A DNA stretch of 64,000 nt from Acridotheres tristis (GCA_037013685.1 CM072891.1:8098501-8162500); one strand, 5' to 3'; shown: positions 14,101 through 26,431, counted from the first letter of the stretch. Made by a program: numbers and translations. Notes: generated from the letters alone by a model not told the origin.

Positions 14101-17100
14101 GAAACTATAAATGAGCTGCTGCAGTGTTCTACAATGCCCCTCAGAAATCAGTCACTTTCTGAATGTTTCTGTTTTATTCGGTAGGTAAAAAGGAAGATGC
14201 ATTGTGTGTTTTATTTGTTTGAGGAAATCTGATAAAACAGATATAAGCATGGATTTAAGTCAATGTACTGAAAATTTGGTTGTATGAAAAAAACGGGGTG
14301 GGGGAGGGGGATTGGAGAAAATCCCTTTTTATTTACAAATAATTTTTTTTGCAACTCAGAAATAAAATAATGTAGGAAGGAACCTGGCTTGTTCAGTGAT
14401 GAACTGGCAGTTGACCAACGTGTAATTTGGTGTGTGGTGAGAATAGCTCGGTTGGTGTAAATGGATTTGTACAGCAGTGGCCACGTGGAATGGCCATGGG
14501 CACAAATGAGAGCTGTGAATGAAATGTGTACAGAATCTGAACTGGAAATAATCCACTATTTTTGGCCTGGCTTGTCAGCATCTTATGTATAAATATGTTT
14601 ATATGTGGGTTTACATATGTGAACAAAAGGTGTCTGAATGCAACATCATTGTTCCAGAGCAGAGAAGTTAGATAATGTTCTTCCTGCAAGTTGTACTGAG
14701 CACATCACCTTCAGCAAGAGCTGAGACCACAGCTGAGCTGCACCCTTGGGCTTGGCAGGAAGGGCAAGCGTTCTTCTTGCCAACAGCAAGCAACCAGAGC
14801 AGTACACGTGGATCTCCTTGGCAATGTTTATATTTGACTTTACAGAGCTCATCTGGTGTCTCCTTGTGCTTGGTACAGGCCCTTGACACTAACTCCCTGC
14901 ATTTCTTGCCCTGACATCAGAATAAAGCAAATGCTGTTTCATCAGCAAGCACTGGATATGAAACATTTGGGAAAAGGTTAGAAGCATAAGGAATGAAATA
15001 GGAAAAACGCAAAAAGATGGTGATCAGTTTTTGTATGTGCTATAGCCTTTTTATCTAAAATGAACCTTTTTTTTTTTTTTCTTGATTACTCTGGATTTGT
15101 AACTCCTATCACTGTGGTGACATTTTGTACATCTTTTAATGCCCTTTTTCTTAGATGACTTATTTAAAGTAGTTCTCATATTAGTGTGCCCCCAAAGTGT
15201 CCCTTCTGTCTGAATGATGTACAATCCCTGCCTGTTTCCTGGAATCCAGTCCTCTGTCCTGGCCAGCTGTGCTGGAATAAGATGCCATTAACACCTAACA
15301 TCGGAGTAACATAATGCAGGAGTATGTATTTTGATCCATGGAACGTATTTCAGATTTCCATATCTCTGATGTATTTGATCTGCTGCCAAGGTGGCCTCCT
15401 GTATCTGTATTGCTGTTGTAGCTGTGCTCTCAGTTCTTTATTTCACAAGTGTTGAACTGTACAGATATTTGGTTCTCTTTGTAAAACCAAATCACTCTTT
15501 AAAAGATATAACTTGCTGTCACTAATTTCTGAACTAATGATGTCTTCTATATATTGGGGGGTTGACATGATGTGACTTCCATGGAAACTTTATTTTAAGA
15601 GCTGTGTATCTTCCTGGGGGAACCTGCAAGTTATTTGCCTTTTTCACCTGTCCTTTGCTGGGGAAAGTGGTGATAGCATACTGTTCAGGAGCGAGTTGCA
15701 ATTCATTGATATAATGTATATTCTTTTTCCACCTTCCTTCTCCCCTTATACAGTATCAAGTCACTGCATACCATTACTAATTTATGACCTCTTCAGGGCA
15801 TAGTAGTCATTTGAGAAGATCTGCTTTGGTCTGCAGGGAAATTACTGGTATTTCCATCAGTAAGAATGATACCCAGTGAGCAGTATACTAGTTATTTTGT
15901 CTAGGTCACAGACAATTAAAAATCATTAATAAGCTTTTGATTTCCCAGGTTTTAAAAACATAAATTTGTTCCCTAGAGCAAAATGTATTAGGTATTTGCA
16001 ATTAGTGTGCTGTATATGTGTGACAACTATACTTAGAGTCCAATTTGAAAGTTGCTCAACATGTCACCTGTATCATTATTTGGTAGCTTTCTGCAGATGT
16101 CATTTTCATTTTAAAAATAAGATAAGAAGTTATTTAGGAGTTTCCTTTTATATATATTAATATAGTTATTACAAAAATATTTTATTAGTATTTGGGTAGT
16201 TTTAGGAGCTGAAATGCAGTTTAATGTCTTTTAAAGACAAAAGTCTTCAGTAGGCAGTTTTGTGAGCAGTCACTTTGTGAATGGTTGGGTTTGTGCGTAG
16301 TAAGTCTTAGTTCACATGTTACAGTTCCTGGATCTGCTGATTGAAAGAAAAAGTATGGGGGGTGGAGAGAATCAATTGCACTGTCTCAAATCTGAGAAAT
16401 GCTCATTTAGCCTTTATAACCAGTTCTACCACTCCCTTCCTGAATTCTGAGCTGGCAGTGTCTGTACTGACGGAGGGATGTGGAGCACGGTCCTCTTGTT
16501 CTGTGCGAGGTGCGTTTCTGTTCAGCTCTGATTTAATGCTTGCCTGTGCTCCATTGGGCCCTGCTGCTGTGATGGAAGAGGATCTTGTTTGAAAACCAGA
16601 TTCACTTTGGTGGTTTAGGCAGCACTGGACATCAGACACTCAAGATGCTCAAGAGGAAGAGAAGCTTTAGAAAAAGACATACAGAAATGTTGATATTTAA
16701 AATTGTAGATCCCTGGCCGATTTTAATCCAGTCTGAATTTACTCAGAACACGAAGGTCTTGCAATCCTGTGCAATTTCCTATGTTTGCCATGTTAGTCTG
16801 GGAATTTTGAGAGGTATTCAGCAGACTTGAGTGGAAATTGCTTTTTGTGTCAGAGCTGACCTGCCAGAGATGTCAAGTTCCAGTTGAGCTGGCTCTTCGG
16901 ATCTGGTTCACCAGGTCATCAGCTGACAATTGATGACAGAGCATGAAAAGGCCGAGGGATGGAAAAAGCCAAGACTCCTGCCCTCTGCAGCCCCTGCTTC
17001 TTCCAGGAGGAGTGTGGTCCTGGGTGTGGGTTGGCTGCCTTAGAGAGGCCCTGAGGGTGCCACGGATGCCCCATGAGTGCCTCTGACCTTCAGCTTGCTT

Positions 17101-17733
17101 ACTTCATTTATGTCTCTGAAGTGGCTCATTTTTGTTTCACAAAGGGGTGATGAGGAATGTTTGAAGACTCTAGTAAGGAAGTTACACATTGAGTATGGGT
17201 TAGTCCTGGCTTGTAAGATTGAACAATGTCTTCTGTAATCCATGCAAATCCAGTATACCAACATAGCTTTTGTGTTTCTGTGGTTAGCTGGGTATATTTT
17301 ATGCAAGTCTCGTTTGTGACCTGGTTAATAAGTTAAAGACACAGTGAAAGTTCAGTAAAAAGAAGAGGATGTTTAATCAAAATTCTAGTCTGGGGACAAC
17401 CAGGAATTCTTAAGCATTTCATTCTCAAACCTGGAAGTCACTGGAAACTGTTTATTCCATAAGAGTTGTTGGAACTTGCTGTGAATTAAAGGAATGTTTA
17501 AATATGACAGAGATTGAAAGAAGGTTGTATTTTGGGGATTTAGACCCACAGAGGTGTAGTATAAGAAAGTAGCTTTGCACATGTGAGTTCAGGATCAGTA
17601 TTTACGAAGTATTTTAAAAATAGTATTATTTGAATGCATTTCATTTTGAGTACTTTGAGTACTTTGGTCACTAAAAGGCATTGTCAAATGTTTTTATTAA
17701 GGCACCAGCTTCTCTAACCTATGAAAGTTGGTT
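5189..17733. other. Non-coding AT-rich sequence, no gene identified
   Basis: About 12.5 kb of unique sequence without a recognisable gene or interspersed repeat. Small items inside: an 8-base G run at 12416-12423, G runs at 14295-14310 (GGGG, GGGGG, GGGGG separated by single bases) and a T run near 15067-15080. Minus-strand frames at 6333-6552, 12105-12152 and 12960-13147 look protein-like and have splice-like borders, but I could not connect or recognise them. Confidence 0.6.
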
Positions 17734-17734
17734 A

Positions 17735-17772
17735 ATAAACATCCTCTGTTACTATAAACATCCTCTTGACCA
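17735..17772. repeat. 19-bp tandem duplication
   Basis: Two adjacent copies of a 19-base unit beginning ATAAACATCCTCT, offset by exactly 19 bases and differing in the last few positions. The core resembles the miR-30 mature sequence by chance, but no complementary arm is present nearby. Confidence 0.6.
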
Positions 17773-19004
17773 TCTGCCAATTAAGGCCTGAAAGGAAAAA
17801 GGAGGAAGGTAGAACCTTTTAGTTGAGCTTGTTTTAAGGGCAGATATCCCATTATATATGCGTTTTAGTGAGAAACACATGGCTTGTGAAATAAGCCTAA
17901 CAAAAATACAGCTGTAAAGAAAAATCCCTTTCTGAGTCTTGCAGAGTGGTATTTGTGCTTTGAATATAAGTATGTTTGACAAAATATTAACAACTGTAAT
18001 TGTTGGAAATCCTCAGGTTTTATTTCTCAGATACAAGGATGTATTTATGAACTTCTTGAAGTCCACAAAAAATTCTGTAGAAAGTGAGTAGGCTTTAGCC
18101 AGTAATTTCACTAAATAATGGATTCTGGCATCTTGCTGTTCTCATTTTTCCCCCTTCCTTCCAGATCTATGCACAATTTTTGGCAAATTAGTGAACATGA
18201 AGTAGAATTTGGCTTGGTGGATAATTAAATGTAAACACAGTGTGCACATGTAGGTAGACAATTTCTGAGATGAGAGTTCCTGTAATAGCTAGGGTTATTT
18301 TGTGTTACTTACATACAGCCAAATTAGTCTTCCATTACACTGTGTTTTTTCTTGGTGTGAACTAACTTGGAATAATTTGCCTTAGTTTTGCTTAGAGAGT
18401 CCTCCCAAGGCCCTCACACTTGTCTCTGGGGTTTCTTCTCCCTGCTTGCTACAGGGAGGAAGGGTTTCAGGACTTGTGTTGAGTGGTGAAATCATGAATC
18501 TGAAGGGGGTTTTTGTTGTTGTAGACTACCTTTATTTTAGTCATATTGACGTTATTGACATCTGATGTTCATAGATTACAGCTTTTTTTTTCCCCCCGAA
18601 ATGATCCTTTTCTATGTGGTCTAATAGTTTTCCTCTTTCAATGCACAGTTGGTTAAGATTTGATTTGGAACATATTGGGATTTATTTTTGTAACTTATTT
18701 ATTGCAAAATGTGGTGTTCTTGAGTGAGAAGAGTGAGCCTGTGAGCATTTGCTATCCTGGTGGCATGCTTTGGTGAAGGTAGTTTTCCTTTGGAGCCTTG
18801 TACAGTGTTGATATTCCTGTCCTGTCCTCTGCAAAACTTGTCTGCAGTCTGCTGCCTGGTGCAGGGATTACAAGGAGCATTCTTTAGGCTAAAAGCAAAC
18901 ACTCCTATCTGGAGGAGTGCTCTCAGGTAAACAGGTGGGTTTTGTTTTGAGGTTGGTGGTAGGAGTATTTTCATGTGTTGATTCTAGATATGAGGAAAGG
19001 CCCT
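17773..19004. other. Non-coding sequence
   Basis: Nothing recognisable as a gene or interspersed repeat. There is a T/C homopolymer patch near 18583-18597. Short minus-strand frames at 17752-17982 and 18699-18974 have no recognisable product. Confidence 0.6.
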
Positions 19005-19031
19005 TACTTGGGCTTTGTTAAAACCCAAGTA
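19005..19031. repeat. Near-perfect hairpin, 12-base arms, 3-base loop
   Basis: The left arm TACTTGGGCTTT (19005-19016) and right arm AAAACCCAAGTA (19020-19031) pair at 11 of 12 positions around a GTT loop. It is too short for a microRNA precursor and lacks flanking complementarity. It is listed as a structural element of unknown role. Confidence 0.75.
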
Positions 19032-19789
19032 TTTCAGAAAGCCAGGGAAGTGTGAGGAATACTTATGATCAAGGTATGTTGGTGTTGAAAGCAACCAAAG
19101 ACTGTAAATTGAGACACTGTTGCACTGTAAGAAAAGAAGTGAGTGAGCAGCATGATTGGAGTCCCTTCTCCTCTAGAGTAAGCTTTCTGTTATTACTGAC
19201 AGCTGTTCTCGGCTATCTTACCAGCTATTTTGGGTGTTCAGTGTGGAATCAATCTGTCTGCAGAGAATGTTTGTAAAATTCTTAAAAATGTGTTAAAAAT
19301 GTATGCATTGTAAAGTAGTGTATGAACACGATGATTGCAATCCTGTGCTGCATGTGGGTTTGTTGTGTGGTGTCCCCCCTGTGCAGTGGAGTTGTTTCCT
19401 TAGCACTCTGGCTTTATGTGGCTGTGGTGCTTGAGACCCTGGTGATGGTGAAATCCTTTTAGGCAATTGTCTTAGCCAAGTATGTAGTGCCCTCTGAAAC
19501 AGCATAAAAATACATGTCTTTAGTTTTGCAAACATTTCCTTCTCAAGTATGACCTTTCTGTTTACTAAGCCCAAACTGGAACTGCTAATTATTCTGTACC
19601 CAGACACTGAAGTGAAATATGGGATGGTGGATCTTGTTATTTTGGAGCCCAAACATCTTTTAGTTTAACATGGCAGTAATGCTGTATTCTCCAAATATTT
19701 GAAACTGTGGTGGAAGCTGTTCTTGTAACTTAATTGCTATATTATAATTTCTGATATTTCTTAAATTTTTTTTTCTGTCTTTGTAAATG
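19032..19789. other. Non-coding sequence
   Basis: Ordinary AT-rich sequence. A 119-codon minus-strand frame (19293-19652) has no recognisable product or splice context and is treated as chance. Confidence 0.6.
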
Positions 19790-20730
19790 TTGGAAATCAA
19801 GCAGACAACACAGAAGGCTGGCTTGGCTGAGTGGGGATCTTCTATTAGAGCTCAGGCAAAAAAAGAAAGTGTACGTCCAGTGGAAGCAGAGTCTGCTGTC
19901 ATGGGAGGAATACAGGGGGGCTACTTGCCACTGTGGGGAGAAAATTCATGTGGCCAAAGATTAACTTGAAGCTGGGCAGTTCTGTGGGTGTCTATAAAAA
20001 GAGAAGGGTTATAGGAAATGTGGTAACATCAAGTTGGTAGCCGGTCACTAGTAGGGTTCTGCAGGACTCCATTCTAGGCCTAGTTCTCCTCAACATTGTA
20101 AAAATGACAGGGATGTAGGACTTGAAGGCATAGTGAGTAAGCTGGCTGATGATGCTGTCAATTCCTTGAGGAGAGGAGTTCTGCAGAGAGACCAGGACAA
20201 ATCACAGGGCTGTACAGTCACCAAACTGATGAAGTTCTAACAAAGACAAGTGCTGGATTCTGCATCCAGGATGGGGCAACCCTGGATGTATGGACAGACT
20301 GAGGAGCCAGAGGCTGGAGAGCAGCACTGTGGAAAGGGACCTGGGCGTGCTGGTTGCTGGCAGGTTTGGATATGAATCAGCAGTGAGTGCCCTGGCAGCC
20401 AGGAGGGCCAGCCCTGCCTTGCACAGCTGGCACCACAATGCCAAAGCGATGCAAAGCTTTAAGGGAGTGTCTGAAGGAGGGCTGTAAAGGGGAAGGGTCT
20501 AGGAGGAAAGCCATATAAGAAGCAGCTGGAATTCAGTTGGCTTGTTAGGCCTGGAGAAGACTCAGGGGGGACCTCATTGCATTTTAACTTCCCAGGTGAG
20601 TTACTGAGCTCTTCTCTCTGATGCCCACTAGCAGGATCCAGGGGAATGGCATGAAGCTATGTTAGGAGACATTTAGGTTGGATATCAGGAAAAGATTCTT
20701 CACCCGAAGTGTGGTTGAGTGCTGCAAATC
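19790..20730 (+). mobile_element. CR1 LINE, eroded ORF2 fragment
   Basis: A long sense-orientation CR1 copy. At about 19855-19920 it keeps the ORF2 stretch that in intact CR1 encodes a basic K-K-x-V-Y then W-E-E-Y-R segment. Around 20058-20095 it matches the later 'GV-P-Q-G-S-x-L-G-P-x-L-F-N' part of the reverse transcriptase. From 20270 to 20470 it matches the C-terminal RT region (R-D-L-G-V-L-V-type stretch). From 20540 to 20715 it matches the region after RT, with the AGGTTGGATATCAGGAAAAG block. The distance between the first two blocks is far too short, so most of the RT core is deleted, and the frames are broken by indels. It is a dead element. Its 3' UTR and terminal octamers are missing because the copy stops at the next feature. 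This is unusual, since CR1 copies normally lose the 5' end and keep the 3' end. Confidence 0.8.
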
Positions 20731-21552
20731 TGTCATATAAATACCCATATCCCCAAAAATAAAACTAATAAAAAAATCAAAACAACAAACAAATAAAATC
20801 AAACTACACAAATCATAATGTCAAAACTAAACTAACAACACAAAAAAAATTTATTCCTAGCCTGGTGGGCCCTTAATACCTCAAGTCACCAAAACAAAAA
20901 CACTACCTATAAATGAACACAAAACCAAAAAATAAATCTAACCATAAACAATATTTCTCAAATTATCTATAAAACATGTATTGCCATCAAACAAACCAAA
21001 CAAATAAAACCCCTCTAGTATGAAAAACAGTAGTCCAAATATAAATATAAAAAACCCTAACAAATTAGCTACATCACACTACCTCAAACCTGCCAAAACA
21101 AATACTATATACTAACCATAGTAAAAGCCACCACTAAATAGTTAAAAACCTACCCTGTATCTCATGCCACTACTCAAAACACCATCTTAAACCTTAAAAA
21201 ACAAATTCTATAAAAACATAATACTCCTAAAAAAATTAAATCAAACAACAAAACTCATTTCAAAAATAACCTTCTAAACACCTAAACTAAAAAATAACAT
21301 TAAAAAATGTACTGTATCTTCTACCATACACCAACTACAAAAAAAAATACAATAAACTATATTACCTCTTAAATAAACAGTTTTTCTTTTTTTCCATTTC
21401 TCTCAAAAAAAAAAACAAAAAAATTTTCTCCAAGCTGACTAAAAAAAAATCTGCTTAGATCTTTATTCCTAAAAAAAAAACAAAACCATTCAAAACTTTC
21501 CTCCCAAATTTACCCTAAACCAAAACAGCTTCTCTTACTAATTCTCCTTTTA
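20731..21552 (+). mobile_element. G-depleted block, probable APOBEC-edited retroelement
   Basis: About 820 bases in which the + strand is nearly devoid of G: 31 by hand count, under 4 percent, while C remains frequent and A is around half of all bases. Of those 31 Gs, 14 precede T, 10 precede C and 4 precede A. Only 3 precede G, all inside one island at 20864-20869. The loss of GG and GA with survival of GT and GC is the footprint of cytidine deamination on a minus-strand cDNA (APOBEC-type), read on the + strand as G to A. Both borders are sharp: the CR1 at left and the sequence from 21577 rightward have normal G content. This argues that editing preceded insertion. The parental element cannot be identified; an LTR retroelement or endogenous retrovirus is the likeliest class. 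No clear terminal repeats, primer-binding site or target-site duplication were found. Alternatives are a low-complexity A/C tract or strand-specific damage. Confidence 0.5.
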
Positions 21553-24500
21553 CATTTGCAATTTTTAGCCTGGCATAAGATGAGAATTTTCTCTTTGATG
21601 GGAATCTCTGACTCATGGAATGTGCTGGATGAGGGCTGGATGTGGATAATGGATGCTTCTGGCTGGGTGAGCCGGGTTGTGCTGAGCACAACGTGCCTGA
21701 GTGTTGTGGGGGAGTGCAGCTGCTGCTGGAGGTGTCTGCACCTCCTCCTCCTCAGTGCTTCTGTGCCTTATTGCCATTGTTGTGTTCTCCACAGACCTTT
21801 TTTAGTTTTAGCTTAACACCTGTCAGTAGCTTCTGCAACTCCTGTAATTTTTGGTCAATTATACTGGGCTAGTGCTGGAGGTCTGCAGTTCATAGCACTG
21901 GAGAATCTTTCCTTAAAGAGTATCTTCTGGTAAAGTAAAAAGAAACTGTTTTCTACATCTAAAGAAAAGAACCTTATATTGCCATGTTGTTAAGTCAAAC
22001 GTGTGTTTTTATTATATTAAGTCACTCTTCTGCTCTTGTGCTTCTAGGTTGTTTTTCCCTCGGTATGAATGAGCAATTACTGAAGTGTAGAATCTCAGGC
22101 TGGGGTTACATGAAAGTGTTTCATGTACTTCATTGAGAATGTGCAGCCTTACTGTTCTGTTTCTTCATAATCTTAATTTCTCATATAAATTATTTTCTTA
22201 GTTTGTTTCCTAGAAGTGCAGTTTCATTAGAAACAAGGATATCTAGTATTCCTCTTATGATAAAATCATGAATTGTTCAGCAGTTTCTCTCCAAGGGTTT
22301 TATTAACAAAGTGTTTTGACTGCAGCATTTAAACAGTTGTGCTGTTTTAGTCCCCTTCCAGTCCAAAAATACAACAAAAGACCCCTGACTTTATTGTATC
22401 TCCCATCTCCTAACTTGGGTTCAGTGTTGCATCTTGTAATTATTCATTTTGCTTCAGAGCATGGTGATTTAAAGGTTATGGATGTGGTGTCAGGGTCAGT
22501 GTTGTCCACTGACACCGACTGGATAATTTTTCTGGCCTTGGGTTGAACATTGAAGCTGGGAATGAACTTTCATAGATCCATAATAGTTAGCTGTAATAAT
22601 AATCTCTGGATTCAAAAGGTGTTTATTATATTTCTTTTGGTTTGGGTTTACTAAAAGTATTATGTTCAGAGTGTTCTGCAGTTCTCTTTCTTCCCATGGA
22701 TAAATAAGCACCGAGTTCTCAGAATGTAACATCTCCTTTTATTAATGAAACGGCATCAACTTTGAAATGGACAAAAATCAAGGCAGTTTCCAAAAGTTGT
22801 CTGTTCAGATAGAAATCTGGCATTGAAGAGGCTGCTGCTGTTCATGGCTGGGCATGTAGTTCGAGAAAAATTATATTAGCACTGAGTTTTCTTTTTTTAA
22901 TATGCAATTTTACTAATATTCTGTAGCTGGTTCTGCTGCAATTCAAATATTTTCTCATTTGAAACTGAGTATAAAATCTAATTTGTTTTTCCTTTACCCT
23001 TTCTCCTTGGAGATCTATCAAATTATCCTCTGCTTTAGATTCAAGCTCTTCATGGAAATTAATCGTTCTGACCCCCTGTGAGGTAAATATTATTTTCATT
23101 AATAGGAAAATTGCAAAGCAGACAAGTAAAATTGCTTGTTTGAATTATGCAGAGCTCTAGACATGTGGTCAAATTGCTAGACTGCCTGTTTTCAATAAAT
23201 TCTTTACAAAACTTTTTAAATGTAAGCTGAAATAATATTGATACTGTCTAAGCAGACAGAAAAATACTTCTTGTTTCCTGAAGCCTTGTGTGACCAAGAG
23301 GACAACTATGAAATGTTTTTTATCTTGAAATGTGGATAAATGAGCTGTCTACTGAGAAGAGTACAAAACAGTTTGCAATTTTCCTGGGGAAGCAAAGAAT
23401 CCTTTAAAATTTTATCTTAATCTGGCAAAAAGCATGAAAGTCCTTGAATAGGCAGAGAAACCTCAACTCTAATGGAAGTGACCAAGTCTGCCAAGAGAAT
23501 CAAATGGGAACGGAGATGTAAGGTGCTTGTGTCTTATAAAATAAGAGATTATCAGTTTCTGTGAAATGCAGGAGAGAATATCTTGAATATCTTACTTTTG
23601 ACTTTTTCGGTCGGATGGAAATAATGAGTTCTGCTTTATCTCAAAGGTCCTATAGATGATTTTTTTTTCCCCCTTGAATGAAGGCTTGTAGCATAGCAGA
23701 GCAGAAGTTTGGTTACATATGTAGAAGACTTTCTAGCTAAAGAATTGTGTCTTGTTATTATAGTTGAATTTTCAATTAGGGATAGAAGAGATGATTTATG
23801 GACTGTGAAACTTAGAGATTACTAGGATTTTCAGTTTAACACTGTTTAAAAGCTATTTAAGACAATAAATTGTCTTTAACAGTGGAATTGCTATTTTGAA
23901 ACTATAATATGTAGTTAATACTTCTAGTGAATTTTACAGGCAGTAAGCATCTATACAACTTTTTACAGGGAAGCTTCCCTCTGTTTCTGGTGTGCTGTGA
24001 AGGGGACTGGAGGCTTATAGAAGTGGATGCTTACAGCACAAATACACTTAACCAGAATCTACATTTGGATATTCCTGGCTTAAATGCCTTTTGTAGTAAA
24101 GGGTCAAGTAGTGGAGCTTCTGCAGTATTTCAGTGTGTTATCAAAGATGTGATTTCACATGTTGTTTGGTGACACGTGGTCAGTGAAGGCACTTCATGCC
24201 TCTTACTTTGTTCACTGTTAGACAGTTCTTTGCTGCCTTGTTTTGGACACCTAATAGTGTAGCTAATGTTTTTGCTTAAATTTTGTGTATTGCCAGTTTA
24301 TCAAAGTGTCACTGAAAAGCCTTCATATAAAGAGAAGTCATTGCTGGCCTTTGCCATGGGTGCTAGAAGTTGGAAGACCAATAGTTTTAATGAACACGTG
24401 GCTGTTGGATGACCCTGGCAACTCACTGTCTTTCTCTTGCCTTCTTTACATTTCCCATGATTTCCCCATCTTTATGTTTTATTTAATGATGTGTACCTTA

Positions 24501-26401
24501 TCTGCTAGGCACATTGAACACTTACCAGCCTGTGAAAGCATCCTAACAGCAGCATGTTCTCTCTGGTGCTACCTCTGTTTTTATTGACAAATGGCTTTAA
24601 AATTCCAAAGTCAGTTGAGATACCAGCTCAGCCTTTCTTTTAACAGAAGGCAGATGGATTAAAATTACATGGGGGAAGTGATGGGAAAGCAAAACGTAAA
24701 AGCAGTGAGTTTTCAAATTGTGAAGTGCAAATTCTGTGTTGAATTTGCCCTTTCTAAATGTTTCTCCAGTGTTTTGTGCACTAGACAGTTTAGTTCTTTC
24801 TTTGGCAGCAGTAGCTCATTCTGTAGTGTAAAATTCTGTCCTCCTTTTGTAACTTAGCTGTGACATCTAGACTGAAAAGTAATAGAATGACCTCTATGAA
24901 GAGAAAACCTAGCTTTTAAAGTGGTGATATTAATAGAAAGGATGGGTAATTACCTAATGCAAGGGGGGAAAAGTGGACTCTCTGTGTTTGTTGATGGTTT
25001 TCTTCATTATAAATTGACATATTCACATTCCTTGCATTAAAGTGCTTACTGTTGTCAGGAATAACTCCAAAGTTCACATTTTCATGGTTGTGCTCTGTAA
25101 ACTCGATGTTTCACTTCAGTTAGTCCAAGTCTGGACAAAAGTATTAGTTTATAGACAAGGACCTCTTTCAATTTGGCAGCATCCTCTTTGTGTAGGTATT
25201 TTACTGGTAGAATGTGCAGTTAGTAAAGGTAAACATTAAACCATTTGTATGCTATTACAGTCACACTGTGGAAAAACTAGAGGCTAGAAAAACTGGCCTC
25301 AGCACGGAAGTCTCTAAGCCATTGTAGTTGTGAATAATCAGGAAAAGTTATGACTTAATTCAGTAGAATGATGTTGAGAACATCAGAAGAAGCCTTTTCC
25401 CATTAAATTAATTTCAATGAAATTTTGTTTCACTACCACTTTTGAGAAAAATGTTAAGAATTCCGGTAATTGACTCCTGTTGACACGGTAGCAGAGTAGT
25501 TAATGAATTAAATGCAACGGTACTAATTTTGATTGATACTGTGTAATTATGATGTCAAAGGTATTTAACTTTGTATCGGGCTGTAAATCTGCATCAGACT
25601 TCTAATCTACCCTTGAGAGAAAAAATACATAAAATGGGAAAACCCAGACACTCCTCCAATCTGAGCTATTTTGCAAAAGAGTATGAGAAAGTTAGAAGGT
25701 TTTACTAGTTCAGCCTACTTCCTTGTCAGTAGCATGTCTCTGACAAACTCCTGAATGTCTTAGTGTCTGAAAAGCAAAAAAGGAAATGTTCTCTCTGAAT
25801 TTTGATGTCAGTAACAGGGTATACTCTGACAGCCCTTTATGCTCTTCTAGCTTTTTTTTCTTTCCTAATAGCTTTAGTCTGACTGGAGGTCTTAAAACCT
25901 GAAGGTAAAAGACAGCCTTCCAAAGTACCTTGAGCTGCTCTGCTCTCACTAAGAAGAAATAAAACTTCACTTTTGACCTAAAAGCGAGATTTATGGAGAA
26001 TACAAGAGATCTGATTATTCTGGCCATGACTCTTGAAGCAAATGTACTTTAGCTTGACAAGGCAAGCATGAAGGGATACGCTTTCTTGGGATATAAATTC
26101 TATATGTGATGCATTATAGTATTTTTGGTTTATTGGAATTACATGTTGATTAGTATTGAGAGAGGTTTTATTAATGTCAGAAATAGTACTTCACTGTTCA
26201 CCAAGGTGAAAGTCAAGATGGCTATGATTTCAAAGGTTAGTAATAATCTGTACACTTTATTTTAGAAACAACTCCAGCATTTCTAGAATAAGAGATTTCA
26301 AATCTTAGAACTTTTTATAGCCATTTATTTTTTGTACTTGTACATCAACCTATTTTTCTTCTTGTTCCTATGTTTCTTACATTTCATATTCATTGTTTTA
26401 G
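21553..26401. other. Non-coding sequence, no gene identified
   Basis: Base composition returns to normal, with a locally G-rich stretch at 21600-21740. A frame at 23969-24171 follows a good acceptor-like TTTTTACAG but has no usable donor and ends in a stop. A 100-codon + frame at 24285-24587 is not recognisable. No interspersed repeat is recognised. Confidence 0.6.
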
Positions 26402-26431
26402 ATCCTCCTTTTTCAGGAGGTTCTCCTGCTG
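26402..26431 (+). CDS. Candidate 30-nt microexon
   Basis: A long pyrimidine-rich stretch (about 26350-26399) ends in TTTTAG. Thirty bases later the donor GTGAGT follows CTG. The length is a multiple of three and all three frames are open. Read in phase 0 it gives a hydrophobic decapeptide beginning ILLFQ, and that phase would join the candidate exon at 29799. It has no recognisable domain. A second internal AG at 26415-26416 could act as an alternative acceptor. Microexons cannot be confirmed from one genome; this call rests on splice signals alone. Confidence 0.22.

Noticed and set aside
17735..17772. miR-30-like core ATAAACATCCTCT
   Set aside because: The star-arm complement needed for a hairpin precursor is absent. 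The similarity comes from a tandem duplication.
19293..19652. 119-codon minus-strand frame
   Set aside because: No homology is recognised and no supporting signals are present. It lies just upstream of a dead CR1.
20731..21552. Nuclear copy of mitochondrial DNA as the explanation for low G
   Set aside because: Bird mitochondrial light-strand sequence is G-poor but C-rich with long conserved frames and tRNAs. This block is about half A, has no recognisable mitochondrial gene, and shows a dinucleotide-specific loss of GG/GA.
23969..24171. Frame after TTTTTACAG
   Set aside because: It ends in a stop with no usable donor and no polyadenylation signal nearby.
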